Part shown: one piece after another, positions 1-8,065 of the stretch
How the letters are laid out: each line of letters begins with the position of its first letter
How positions within the stretch are numbered: the first letter of the stretch is position 1
Assembly (NCBI GenBank): GCA_030039675.1
Contig: JASHVE010000086.1
Location: 1 to 39,504 of the forward strand
Reading direction: 5' to 3'
Length of the DNA: 39,504 bases
Origin: Acidobacteriaceae bacterium
GTDB taxonomy: Bacteria > Acidobacteriota > Terriglobia > Terriglobales > Acidobacteriaceae
Translations under genes and position numbers: made by a program
Notes under the pieces: model-generated
Databases searched by the model: none
What the model saw: the letters and a program-made list of their open reading frames with translations, nothing else
Told to the model about the DNA's origin: nothing

Positions 1-741
1 TCCGTGGGGACCCCGGTGCTTGGGCTTGTCGGCAAGGGGATTACGTTCGACACGGGCGGCATCTCGATCAAGCCGGCCGACAACATGGAGAAGATGAAGT
101 ACGACATGGCGGGCGGCGCGGCGATGCTGGGCGCGATGCGCGCCATTGCGCTGCTCAAGCCGAAGGTGCGGGTAATCGGCATTGTGTGCGCGGCCGAAAA
201 TATGCCGGACGGCAAGGCGCAGAAGCCGGGCGATGTGCAGACGGCCATGTCAGGCAAGACGATCGAGATCATCAACACCGACGCCGAGGGACGGCTGGTG
301 CTGGCCGACGGGCTGGCCTACGCGAAGCAACTGGGCGCGACCCACCTGATCGATGCGGCTACGCTGACTGGCGCGTGCGTGGTGGCGCTGGGCATGGTGA
401 ACGCAGGCGCGTTCTCGAATGACGATGCGACGTTTGCGAAGTTCGACGCGGCGCTGAAGGTCTCCGGCGAAAAGTTCTGGCGGCTGCCGCTGGGCGACGA
501 GTACATGGACCTGATCAAGTCCGACATTGGCGACATCAAGAACACCGGCGGGCGCTATGGCGGCGCGATCACCGCGGCGGAGTTTCTGCACGCCTTTGCC
601 GAAGAGACGCCATGGATTCACCTGGACATTGCGGGCGTGGCGTGGATCGAGGATTCCAAGCCATACATCGCCAAAGGGCCGAGCGGGATCGCGGTGCGGT
701 CGATTCTGGAGTGGGTGCGGAGCTACCAGGGAAACGCTTAG
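1..741 (+). CDS. pepA: Leucyl aminopeptidase (M17 family), 3' part
   Basis: This is the C-terminal catalytic half of a cytosolic M17 metallo-aminopeptidase, which releases N-terminal residues from peptides. The reading frame is open from the first base, so the N-terminal domain lies outside the window. The sequence shows the KGITFDTGG motif (nt about 34-60), which carries metal-binding Lys and Asp, then [10 protein letters not shown], and the family signature NTDAEGRL (nt 274-297), which carries metal-binding Asp and Glu and the catalytic Arg. About 246 residues remain, fitting the catalytic domain of a roughly 500-residue enzyme. It ends in TAG and the next gene is more than 500 bp away. The family assignment is secure; the in vivo substrate range cannot be read from sequence. 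Confidence 0.95.
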   Translation, partial: SVGTPVLGLVGKGITFDTGGISIKPADNMEKMKYDMAGGAAMLGAMRAIALLKPKVRVIGIVCAAENMPDGKAQKPGDVQTAMSGKTIEIINTDAEGRLVLADGLAYAKQLGATHLIDAATLTGACVVALGMVNAGAFSNDDATFAKFDAALKVSGEKFWRLPLGDEYMDLIKSDIGDIKNTGGRYGGAITAAEFLHAFAEETPWIHLDIAGVAWIEDSKPYIAKGPSGIAVRSILEWVRSYQGNA

Positions 742-1278
742 GGAGTGCCGCAACGACTGGGTGCAGTGGTGTGCGATTCTGTGGTCGCTTCGTGGATCGA
801 GAGATGGTCTGTAGCGTTGCGATAAAACATTTCCCAATATCCCGCACAACGCGAGAACGGTATGACAGTGCCGTTTTCACGTTCCAGACTCAAACCCCAG
901 GGCTAGCGCGGTTCCAGATTTTACGCGACCTTTTCAGATCCACTTAGAGCAGTTCCCGAATTAACTTCGATTTTTTTGAGAGCTGTGCAGGGTGGCCTTT
1001 TCTTAAAGAAGAGGCCACTTTGACATGTCGCTTCGGTATAGAGCAACTCGGGAACTGCTATAGCTGTGATTGCGTGCATGTAGCGGTTTTTTACAAAGCG
1101 ATGACCAGCCGGTGACAATTGCGGCTCGCGAATTGGCCTACGCTTCATGCGAAGCACGGGTCTTCTCACAATTCACGATTCACAATCCGAGAACTGCCAG
1201 AGGAGGCGCTGCGCCCGGTACTCGCAGTTGCGGGTTCTGCGCTGCCTCTGTGCCTGACTTCAGAAGGAGAGTCGCATC
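742..1278. other. Intergenic region holding a 112-bp hairpin repeat
   Basis: No convincing gene is seen here; the short open frames lack a ribosome site and run through the repeat. The only recognisable structure is the family C hairpin repeat at 948-1059. The 3' part contains the Shine-Dalgarno AAGGAG (about 1264-1269) of the next gene. Confidence 0.6.
948..1059 (+). repeat. Hairpin repeat, family C (single copy here)
   Basis: This 112-bp near-palindromic element begins AGCAGTTCCCGAATT and ends with the matching AACTCGGGAACTGCT. Its centre is an 11-bp stem, GTGGCCTTTTC / GAAGAGGCCAC, around the loop TTAAA. It has the same size, end structure, TTAG left flank and central hairpin plan as families A and B elsewhere in the window, with different but still paired stem sequence. 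It lies between the aminopeptidase gene and the TIGR03118 gene. No transposase is nearby, so a non-autonomous MITE- or REP-like element is the most likely identity. Confidence 0.85.
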
Positions 1279-2355
1279 ATGCAGCTTTGCAAGACCGCAG
1301 CCGCCGCTTGTCTCGGTGTCGTTCTTTCCATGCTTCCGGCCCCGGCCGAGGCACAGTATCAACTCACCAACCTGGTTTCGAATCAACTCCACCAGTTCCC
1401 GAACACGGCCCCGACCATCGATCCGCTGCTGGCCAACGCGTGGGGATTGGCTCGCAGCGCCACGAGCCCCTGGTGGATCAGCGATAACGATACGGGCTGG
1501 TCGACCCTCTATACCGCAACCGGAACACAAGAGTCGCTCAAGGTTTCGATTCCCACGGCCGGAAACGGGCCATCCTCGCCGACGGGCGTGAACGGCCCCG
1601 GCATGCCGACTGGAGTTGTGTCTAACGGGTCGTCGACGGATTTCCAGGTCGATGGGGAGCCGTCGAGCTTCATCTTCGCCACGCTGGATGGCACCATCAG
1701 CGCCTGGGCGTCGAAGGTGAACAAGAACCAGTCGACCATCGCGGTTGACGACTCAGCCGCCAAAGCCAGCTTCACAGGCCTGGCCATCACCAGCTATGCC
1801 ACGGGGAACTTTCTTTACGCCGCGGACAACGCCAATAATGTGATCGATGTGTACAACGGCAGCTGGGCATTTGTGAAGTCGTTCAGCGATCCCAATGCCC
1901 CGTCAACCTTCTCCGTCTTCGGCATTCAGGACATCAACGGCCTGGTTTACGTCACCTATGCCGTACCCAACGTGGGCGCCGGAGGCCTCGTCGACGTCTT
2001 CAAGGAGGACGGCACCTTTGTGAAGACACTGATTCAAGGAGACACGCTGAACCAGGCTTGGGGCGTGGCTGCTGCTCCGGCGAATTTTGGCCCCCTGAGC
2101 AATACTCTGCTGATCTCAAACAACTCGGTTGACGGAACCATCAATGCGTTCGATCCGATTACCGGAAAGTTTGTCGGCACAATCAGAGACCAGTTCGGCA
2201 GAAAGATTGTTCTCAATAACCTGTGGGGGATTTCCTTCGGCGGCGGAGCTACGAACAACGGAGCAACCAACGAGTTGTTCGTCACCGTGGGGCAGGGGAT
2301 TGGCACCAACGAACTGGCCGGTACGTTTGCAAAGATCGTCTTCAAGCCTCTCTGA
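1279..2355 (+). CDS. Secreted TIGR03118 family protein
   Basis: The 358-residue product starts with a clear signal peptide (about residues 1-25, ending around APAEAQ), so it is probably exported. The mature part opens with a stretch typical of the TIGR03118 family (YQLTNLVSN, then NAWGLARS and WWISDN) and continues as repeated beta-rich segments such as NFLYAADNANN, VYVTYA and LLISNNSVDGTINAFDP, in the style of an NHL-like beta-propeller. The family has no defined biochemical role. The start is supported by AAGGAG about 10 nt upstream. It appears monocistronic, with a hairpin terminator just after it. No PEP-CTERM or other sorting tail is visible at its C-terminus. Confidence 0.8.
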   Translation: MQLCKTAAAACLGVVLSMLPAPAEAQYQLTNLVSNQLHQFPNTAPTIDPLLANAWGLARSATSPWWISDNDTGWSTLYTATGTQESLKVSIPTAGNGPSSPTGVNGPGMPTGVVSNGSSTDFQVDGEPSSFIFATLDGTISAWASKVNKNQSTIAVDDSAAKASFTGLAITSYATGNFLYAADNANNVIDVYNGSWAFVKSFSDPNAPSTFSVFGIQDINGLVYVTYAVPNVGAGGLVDVFKEDGTFVKTLIQGDTLNQAWGVAAAPANFGPLSNTLLISNNSVDGTINAFDPITGKFVGTIRDQFGRKIVLNNLWGISFGGGATNNGATNELFVTVGQGIGTNELAGTFAKIVFKPL

Positions 2356-2384
2356 GAACAAATTGCCGGGTGAAGACGTAACGA

Positions 2385-2407
2385 GGGCCGCCTGAAATGG
2401 GCGGCCC
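2385..2407 (+). terminator. Hairpin, probable terminator after the TIGR03118 gene
   Basis: An 8-bp GC-only stem, GGGCCGCC / GGCGGCCC, with a 7-nt loop lies 30 nt after the stop codon. The following bases are only moderately T-rich, so termination efficiency is uncertain. Confidence 0.6.
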
Positions 2408-2957
2408 TTCTACTTGAGGCGGTTGAGTGCAATATTCGTGTTGATGCGCAAAGAGCGCAACGCTGACCAAGAAGCAGAAAAAATCAAGACCAGTAAAGCA
2501 ATAGCTCCATTCGTTATTGCTCCAACCCGCAATCGGAGCCGGCCCTCAGCGGTTGCTGTCCTGTCACCGGCTCACCGGAATTACCTTCTGATCGACAGGT
2601 TGCAGCGCTTCAAGCGAGTGCCCCATGCGCCGCGGCGCCGGTTACAACTTTTTGGTTGTTTCTCGACAGAACCGGAAAATCTTCCGCAAGAAATCAAATT
2701 GGAATTTGCTCATTGTCCGCAACACAAAATGAAGTTGCGCCGCTTTCCGCCGATTGAACAGATAGCAGCGAGTTGCCGGAGTGCGCCTAGAGAGCATTTT
2801 CGGAATACATATTGACTTTTTGAGAGCGGTGAAGGGTGGCTTTTTCTTGATGAAAAAGCCACTTGAGTTCACGCTTCCGGTCTACAGTAATTCCGAAAAT
2901 GCTATAGGCGGCGTGCAGCGACGCGTGTGCCTGGCTGGTGGCCGGAACGAGGATGCA
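2408..2957. other. Non-coding stretch with repeat A1
   Basis: A 133-codon open frame (2414-2815) exists here but it has no ribosome site, its composition is unlike its neighbours, and it runs into the hairpin repeat. I see no supported gene. The family A repeat occupies 2793-2903 and the CGAGGA ribosome site of the next gene is at about 2948-2953. Confidence 0.6.
2793..2903 (+). repeat. Hairpin repeat, family A, copy 1
   Basis: A 111-bp element with 14-bp perfect terminal inverted repeats, AGCATTTTCGGAAT and ATTCCGAAAATGCT. The central 11-bp stem is GTGGCTTTTTC / GAAAAAGCCAC with loop TTGAT. Copies 2 (7783-7893) and 3 (20581-20691) are nearly identical and the same length. Small open frames inside it are by-products of the palindrome. 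Confidence 0.92.
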
Positions 2958-3854
2958 ATGATCGAACGCACCGATCTGCTGGAGTCCGCGCTGGACAGCC
3001 TTCCCGACGGCGTGGCGGTGTTTGGCGCAGAGGGCAAGGTCGTGTGGTGGAACCACGCCGCGGAGGCCATCACCGGTTATGCCGGGATGGATCTGCCGGC
3101 GCAGCCGGTTGCTGCTGTGCTGGAAGGCCTGCTCGAGGGGAAGCAGCTCGCGGATCTGCATACCGGCTCGCAGGCGCATGCGGGGCGCGGAGCGCTGGTG
3201 CGGGTGAGGCACAAGCTGGGGCATGAAGTGGCGGTGATCGTGCGCGCGCTGATTCTGCGCGACGGGTTGGGCGATCGCATAGGGATGGCAGCCCTGTTTC
3301 ATCCCGCGGAGAGTCTGGAGGCGCTGCCGCGCGGCGACGCCGGAGAAAACGCCGACCTTGCGGCCAATCAAGTGGACCTGGAGGACCGGTTGAGCTGCGA
3401 GTTTGAGGACTTCCTGCACGGCGGCCCGCCGCTGGGCGTGCTATGGATTGGCGTGGATCAGGCGCACGAGTTGCGCAAGACGCACGGCGCCGCGGCCTGC
3501 CACGCCATGCTCGAGAAGGTACAGCATGCGCTAGCCGTCGGTTTACGGCCTTCGGAGCGGATTGGGCGCTTGGGTGAAGACGAGTTCCTGGTGATCGCGC
3601 ATGAGCGCACGCTGGAGGTGCTCGCGGGTCACGCGCAGACGCTGGCCGGGCTGGCGCGGACGGCCGACTTCCGCTGGTGGGGCGACCGGGTTTCACTCAC
3701 TGTAAGCATTGGTGCGGGACAGGCCGATGCGAGCCGCGACGAGACGCTGGCCCAGCTTCTCGATCGAGCGCGGAAGGCGATGGTCACGAGCATGCGCGAA
3801 GGAGGAAACCGCGTCGTGTGCGCGGCAGGAGAAAAGAAATGTTTGCCATCATAG
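2958..3854 (+). CDS. PAS/GGDEF-like signalling protein
   Basis: The 298-residue soluble protein has an N-terminal PAS-like sensor segment (about residues 8-110: SLPDGVAVFGAEGKVVWWN, then EAITGYAG) and a C-terminal GGDEF-type domain (about 150-295). GGDEF domains make cyclic di-GMP from two GTP. Here the signature is GEDEF (residues 206-210) rather than GGDEF, and the position usually holding an RxxD inhibitory site reads RPSE, so activity is uncertain. A later VSLTVSIGAG strand and an ARKAM helix fit the fold. The start at 2958 follows CGAGGA; a longer open frame begins upstream but would run through the hairpin repeat. Its stop overlaps the motA start by 16 nt, implying translational coupling and a role linked to stator function. 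Confidence 0.8.
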   Translation: MIERTDLLESALDSLPDGVAVFGAEGKVVWWNHAAEAITGYAGMDLPAQPVAAVLEGLLEGKQLADLHTGSQAHAGRGALVRVRHKLGHEVAVIVRALILRDGLGDRIGMAALFHPAESLEALPRGDAGENADLAANQVDLEDRLSCEFEDFLHGGPPLGVLWIGVDQAHELRKTHGAAACHAMLEKVQHALAVGLRPSERIGRLGEDEFLVIAHERTLEVLAGHAQTLAGLARTADFRWWGDRVSLTVSIGAGQADASRDETLAQLLDRARKAMVTSMREGGNRVVCAAGEKKCLPS

Positions 3855-4717
3855 GGGTTTTGGTTGTATTCGGCGCGGTGATCGGCGGTTTTCTGATGGA
3901 GAAAGGGCACCTTGCGGTGCTGGTTCAGCCAGCCGAACTCATCATCATTGCCGGCGCCGCGTCAGGAACTGTGCTGGTGGCCAATCCGTTGCGCATTCTC
4001 AAAGCTATCGTTGCCGGAGTGCTGGGTACGCTCAAGAGCTCGCAGTTCACGAAAGAGCATTACCTGAGCACGCTCAAGATGATGTACGAGTTCCTGCAGA
4101 AGGTGCGCAAGGAGGGCCTGCTGGCTATCGAGGCGGACGTGGAGAAGCCGAAGGAGAGCGCGCTGTTCAAGAACTATCCGCAGTTTCTCGGCGACGGGCA
4201 CGCGCTGCATTTTGTGTGCGACACCCTGCGCATGGCGATTACCGGCGGCGTGGAGCCCTTCGACATGGACCAGATGATGGAACTGGACATGGAGGTGCAT
4301 CATCAGGCATCGATGCAGCCGGTGGATGCCCTGACCACCGTGGCCGATTCGCTGCCGGGGCTGGGCATTGTGGCTGCGGTGCTGGGTGTGGTGATCACGA
4401 TGGGCGCGTTGGGCGGCCCTCCGGAGGAGATTGGAGCGCATGTGGCCGCGGCGCTGGTGGGCACGTTTCTCGGCATCCTTTTGTGCTATGGGGTAGTGGG
4501 GCCGCTGAGCGCGAACATGCGCAAGGCCGCGGATGAGCATAACGAGTATCTGCACGTGCTGCGCGTGCTGCTGCTGGCGTTTCTCAAAGGCAGCGCGCCG
4601 ATGATCGCCATCGAGATGGGTCGACGGGCGATTCCCGCGCACGCGCGGCCCAGTTTCGAAGAGATGGAGAAGAGCTGCAAGAACCAGGGAGCCGGCGCTG
4701 AGGCGGCTGCGGCGTGA
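3839..4717 (+). CDS. motA: Flagellar motor stator protein MotA
   Basis: This 292-residue inner-membrane protein forms the ion channel of the flagellar motor together with MotB. Four membrane segments are visible, two near the N-terminus (about residues 1-20 and 30-55) and two later (about 175-195 and 200-225), separated by a large cytoplasmic loop that would contact the rotor. The LPGLGIVAAVLGVVITMG stretch before segment three matches the conserved Pro-containing MotA motif. Length is normal for the family. The start ATG at 3839 follows AGGAGA and overlaps the end of the GGDEF-like gene. MotB follows after about 100 bp. No other flagellar gene is present in the window. Confidence 0.93.
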   Translation: MFAIIGVLVVFGAVIGGFLMEKGHLAVLVQPAELIIIAGAASGTVLVANPLRILKAIVAGVLGTLKSSQFTKEHYLSTLKMMYEFLQKVRKEGLLAIEADVEKPKESALFKNYPQFLGDGHALHFVCDTLRMAITGGVEPFDMDQMMELDMEVHHQASMQPVDALTTVADSLPGLGIVAAVLGVVITMGALGGPPEEIGAHVAAALVGTFLGILLCYGVVGPLSANMRKAADEHNEYLHVLRVLLLAFLKGSAPMIAIEMGRRAIPAHARPSFEEMEKSCKNQGAGAEAAAA

Positions 4718-4723
4718 GAGCGA

Positions 4724-4755
4724 GTCAGCAAGTTAGCGAGTTAGCAAGTTAGCGA
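4724..4755. repeat. Four tandem copies of an 8-mer between motA and motB
   Basis: The motA-motB spacer contains four consecutive units: GTCAGCAA, GTTAGCGA, GTTAGCAA, GTTAGCGA. The array begins 7 bp after the motA stop. It contains repeated TTAG, a motif that also flanks the hairpin repeats. Confidence 0.75.
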
Positions 4756-4815
4756 AGGCTGCGCATCGGCGAAGGTTGGCGCGCGGCATCACAGCGTGAA
4801 GAGAAACAATCGAAC

Positions 4816-5712
4816 ATGACAGCGAAGACCCAGCCGATCATCATCAGGAAGAAGCACGGCCATGGCGGGCACCACGGCGGCGCGTGGAAGGTGGCGTACG
4901 CCGACTTCGTCACCGCGATGATGGCACTGTTCATTGTGCTGTGGCTGATGAGCTCGAGCGACAAGGTGAAGAAGGCCGTGGCCGGCTACTTCAATGATCC
5001 GAAAGGGACGGCCAACTTGCTGGGCACGACGATGGCAGGAAACGGCGTCGAAGTGGTGCAGAACGACGACGCTCTGAAGCGGCTGAAACAGAAGCTCGAA
5101 GAGGAGATCAAGGCCAAGAAAGAGCTGCAGAAGTTGTCGAAGCAGATCGAGATCACGATCACTCCGGAAGGACTGCGGATCGAGCTGATCGAATCGAAGA
5201 ACGGCACATTCTATGAGAGCGGCAGCGCGCAGCTCAGCGATAGCGGGCAGGAACTGCTGGCGCTGTTGGCCGGAGAGCTGAAGACCCTGCCGAACAATCT
5301 GCTGATCGAGGGGCACACCGACGCCGCGCAATACTCGACCAATGCGAACTACAGCAACTGGGAGCTCTCGGCCGATCGCGCCAACGCAGCGCGGCGGCTG
5401 ATGCAGGCCGATGGCGTGCGCCCCAACCAGGTCACGCAGATTCGCGGTTACGCTGACCAGCTGCTGCGCGTGAAGGACAATCCGTATGATCCGTCGAACC
5501 GCAGGATTTCGATTCTGGTGAAGAACCTGACTGTGGGTGTGCCGCAGATTCCATCGGGAGCGCCGGTGGCTGCGGCCAGCAAGCCTGCTTCCACGGCAGC
5601 GCCGCCGCAGAATGCGATGCAACCGGCCGCGCTGACTTCGGCAAAAGCTCCGGCGAGCAAGACGGGGCTGGTGGGCAAACTGACGGCGATGCTGCCAAGT
5701 AGGAAGAAATAA
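4816..5712 (+). CDS. motB: Flagellar motor stator protein MotB
   Basis: The 298-residue protein is the peptidoglycan-anchored stator partner of MotA. The basic, His/Gly-rich N-terminus is followed by one membrane helix (about residues 28-46) with the motif YADFVTAMMALF, in which D30 is the expected ion-binding aspartate. A plug-like segment follows, and an OmpA-type peptidoglycan-binding domain (about 130-240) with IEGHTDA, ELSADRANAARR and NRRISILV. The C-terminal 50 residues are Ala/Pro-rich and variable. AlaTyrAlaAsp context suggests proton rather than sodium use, but this is inference. An intrinsic terminator lies just downstream and the next gene is convergent. Confidence 0.93.
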   Translation: MTAKTQPIIIRKKHGHGGHHGGAWKVAYADFVTAMMALFIVLWLMSSSDKVKKAVAGYFNDPKGTANLLGTTMAGNGVEVVQNDDALKRLKQKLEEEIKAKKELQKLSKQIEITITPEGLRIELIESKNGTFYESGSAQLSDSGQELLALLAGELKTLPNNLLIEGHTDAAQYSTNANYSNWELSADRANAARRLMQADGVRPNQVTQIRGYADQLLRVKDNPYDPSNRRISILVKNLTVGVPQIPSGAPVAAASKPASTAAPPQNAMQPAALTSAKAPASKTGLVGKLTAMLPSRKK

Positions 5713-5726
5713 CAATCCTGATAGAA

Positions 5727-5751
5727 ATCCCTGCGGTCAGGGATGCTTTTT
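5727..5751 (+). terminator. Intrinsic terminator after motB
   Basis: The stem ATCCCTG / CAGGGAT with loop CGGT is followed by GCTTTTT. It closes the motAB unit and overlaps the last codons of the convergent aroDE gene, so its sequence serves both as terminator and as code. Confidence 0.8.
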
Positions 5752-7359
5752 GTGATTCGACGAAGAGACCGTATGGTCGCTTTTCTGGTGATTGCGGAGG
5801 GCCAGCTCCACGACGCGCAGCATGTCGGCTTCGGGTGCAGGTTTGCCGGTCCAGATTTCGAACTGGCGCGCACCCTGCTGCACGAACATTTCGAGGCCGC
5901 TGATGACGGTGAGGCCGCGTGAACGCGCCAGCTTGAGCAGTGCGGTATCGAGCGGGTTATAGACCATGTCGAAGACGACGTGGGCGTTCAGCTCGTTTTC
6001 AGCGATGGGCAAAGATTGAATGGCGCCGGTCATGCCGCAAGGCGTGGTGTTGATGATCGCGTCGAAGCGGTTTTTCACGAGCTGATCGCGCTTGACGGCC
6101 TTGGCTTTGGCTTTGCGGGCGAGAGCGACGGCGGTTTCGTGAGTGCGATTGGTGATGAAGACCTCCGCGCCCTGTTCGACCAGGCCGAAGACCGCGGCAC
6201 GCGCGGCGCCGCCTGCGCCAACGACCAGGATGCGCGAGCCCCTGAGCCGCATGCGCCGCTCGAGCGGCCGCACCACGCCCGCTACATCGGTATTGAAGCC
6301 GACGATCTTGCCGTCGCTGCTGACGCGCAGCGTGTTGCAGGCGCCGATGCGCGAAGTGAGCGGGTCCATGTTGGCCAGATGCGGCAGGACATCCTGCTTG
6401 AGCGGCATGGTGACAGCGACGCCGCTGAGCGGCAGCTCGCGGGTGAGGGTGAGCAGGTCGTCGAGGGACTTGACCTTCAGCGGCAGCATGATCGCGTTGA
6501 TGCTTTCGCGGCGAAAGGCAGTGTTGTGCATGAGCGGCGAAAGCGAGTGGCCGATGGGATTGCCGGCGACGCCGAAGATGCGCGTGGCCTGGTCGAGCTG
6601 CTCAACGCGGTAGAGGTCGACGAGCGTGCGCACGGTGGTCTGGCCGGGCGCGGTCTCCACGCCCTCGCCCGCCGAGGCGAAGGTAAACGCAGCGCCGGCG
6701 CGGGGACCCAGCAGGCGGCTGACGATGCCTTCTTCGCCCATGGCGATGCCAATGACATTGGAGTGCAGCGAGAGGTCCTCAATGAGCCGCAGCACGGCCA
6801 GATTGTCGGCCAGCGTGCGCGCGGTGGAAACGACTTTGACGAAGTCGGGCTCGAAGGCCTGGATGCGCTGCGCCGCCTGGGCCAGGCCTTTGGTGCGTGT
6901 GAAGTCGTGAAAGCTTACCAGCAGCGCGGCGCCCGCGGCGCGCACGGCGGCGCGGAACCTGGCGAGCTGGGGTTTGGTGGTCTGCTCGGCGGATTCGACT
7001 TCGAGGTCGACGATGTGGCAGCCGGCTTCGGCGGCGTGAAGCAGAATGTCCAGCTCGGAGGTGAGCGATCCGGCGAAGTGGCCGCCATTCTCTTTGCGGC
7101 GGCAGGTGGCGATGGCCATGATCTCGCGATTGTGCGCGAGGAAGTCCTTGAGCTGGGGCAGGGCGGCGGCGGGTTTGGGGAGCGGGTCCAGGCGGAACTC
7201 GAGAAACCGTGCGTCCTTGAGCGCGCCCTCGGCGCGGGAAAACAGTTCAGCCGGTGTACTGCCCTGCACAGCTACGCACAGCCTGGGCGCCCGCAGCCGC
7301 GGGGCCGCAGGCACAGGCGCGGGCATGGGAGCCACTGAACTGGGCGCAACGTGAGACAT
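5737..7359 (-). CDS. aroDE: Bifunctional 3-dehydroquinate dehydratase / shikimate dehydrogenase
   Basis: This 540-residue fusion would catalyse two consecutive shikimate-pathway steps. The N-terminal half (about residues 25-255) is a type I dehydroquinase, with SFHDF carrying catalytic H151 and DFVKVVSTA carrying Schiff-base K175. The C-terminal half (about 260-540) is an NADP-dependent shikimate dehydrogenase, with GHSLSPLMHN for shikimate binding, catalytic K321 in VTMPLKQD, D358 in GFNTD, and the Rossmann motif VGAGGAARA (about 380-388). The domain order matches plant DHD-SDH proteins. The start is not fixed: ATG at 7359 is chosen, ATG at 7377 is equally possible, and neither has a good ribosome site. 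It is convergent with motB, with 24 bp between stops. Confidence 0.93.
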   Translation of the reverse strand: MSHVAPSSVAPMPAPVPAAPRLRAPRLCVAVQGSTPAELFSRAEGALKDARFLEFRLDPLPKPAAALPQLKDFLAHNREIMAIATCRRKENGGHFAGSLTSELDILLHAAEAGCHIVDLEVESAEQTTKPQLARFRAAVRAAGAALLVSFHDFTRTKGLAQAAQRIQAFEPDFVKVVSTARTLADNLAVLRLIEDLSLHSNVIGIAMGEEGIVSRLLGPRAGAAFTFASAGEGVETAPGQTTVRTLVDLYRVEQLDQATRIFGVAGNPIGHSLSPLMHNTAFRRESINAIMLPLKVKSLDDLLTLTRELPLSGVAVTMPLKQDVLPHLANMDPLTSRIGACNTLRVSSDGKIVGFNTDVAGVVRPLERRMRLRGSRILVVGAGGAARAAVFGLVEQGAEVFITNRTHETAVALARKAKAKAVKRDQLVKNRFDAIINTTPCGMTGAIQSLPIAENELNAHVVFDMVYNPLDTALLKLARSRGLTVISGLEMFVQQGARQFEIWTGKPAPEADMLRVVELALRNHQKSDHTVSSSNHKKHP

Positions 7360-7526
7360 AGTTGTCAATTGACGCATCTTACATGCGGTTCGCTGGAGAT
7401 GCAACTTACCGGCGGGGAGGTAGCCATAGGGCTTCGCACGAGCCGTTTTGCCGACCGCTTCGGCGGCAGGGGTGCCGGAAAGATGCCGGGAAAGGCGAGG
7501 CCAAGAGGCAGGATACAAAAGAGGGA

Positions 7527-7564
7527 GGGGGTGGGCTCTCCTCCGAGATCTACCCCCTGCTTTT
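7527..7564 (+). terminator. Possible terminator-like hairpin
   Basis: The arms GGGGGT (7527-7532) and ACCCCC (7552-7557) are separated by 19 nt and followed by TGCTTTT. There is no gene ending upstream on this strand, so it may instead be a leader attenuator or coincidental. Confidence 0.3.
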
Positions 7565-7782
7565 CGGAGTTTTCGAAGATCCGGTTCGGCAGCGGATCAT
7601 AGCCTTTGCGACGCCTCGGAAAGGCCGAAACTCGAGCTCCGCCCGGGTTTCCCTTCCTTTCCCGCTGTCACACCCGTTGTATGAGTTTCCTTGCCGCTTT
7701 TGAGTTTCGTTTCCGATTCTCTTGATGGCCGGTGGCTACTCTTTCCTCCTGGAAGAATTCTCTTCCGTTACAAACCTTAGTC

Positions 7783-7893
7783 AGCATTTTCGGAATACAT
7801 ATAGACTCTTTGAGAGCAGTGAAAGGTGGCTTTTTCTTGATGAAAAAGCCACTTGAGTTCATGCTTTCGGTCTAAAGTAATTCCGAAAATGCT
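7783..7893 (+). repeat. Hairpin repeat, family A, copy 2
   Basis: A 111-bp element with the same 14-bp terminal inverted repeats and the same GTGGCTTTTTC-TTGAT-GAAAAAGCCAC core as copies 1 and 3. It differs from them at only a few positions, mostly outside the paired arms. It lies between divergent genes. Confidence 0.92.
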
Positions 7894-8065
7894 ATGGAAT
7901 CGCGGTCCGGGAGGCGAGTTGCCGGGCGGCGGCAATTTGGCTTATGGGTCGGAGATACTTCGCCTGCGACCAGAAGCGATTGCCGCATGGGCATAGCTTT
8001 CTGACTGGTGGGCCGAGGTTACCAACGGCGGGAAGGGTACGCAGGCCGTATGGTACAGTGGCGCC

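Larger units (their letters stand above)
7360..8065. other. Long divergent intergenic region
   Basis: This 700-bp stretch separates aroDE (leftward) from the unknown membrane protein gene (rightward) and must hold both promoters, although none stands out. It contains a GGGGGT / ACCCCC hairpin followed by TGCTTTT (7527-7564, possible attenuator or terminator) and the family A repeat at 7783-7893. No supported gene. Confidence 0.55.

Noticed and set aside
2414-2815. A 133-codon open frame after the TIGR03118 gene
   Set aside because: No ribosome site, no recognisable motif, and its end lies within the family A repeat.
5980-7338. A 452-codon open frame on the + strand
   Set aside because: It is antisense to aroDE, whose motifs are unmistakable; the frame is a by-product of GC-rich codon use and has no recognisable domain.
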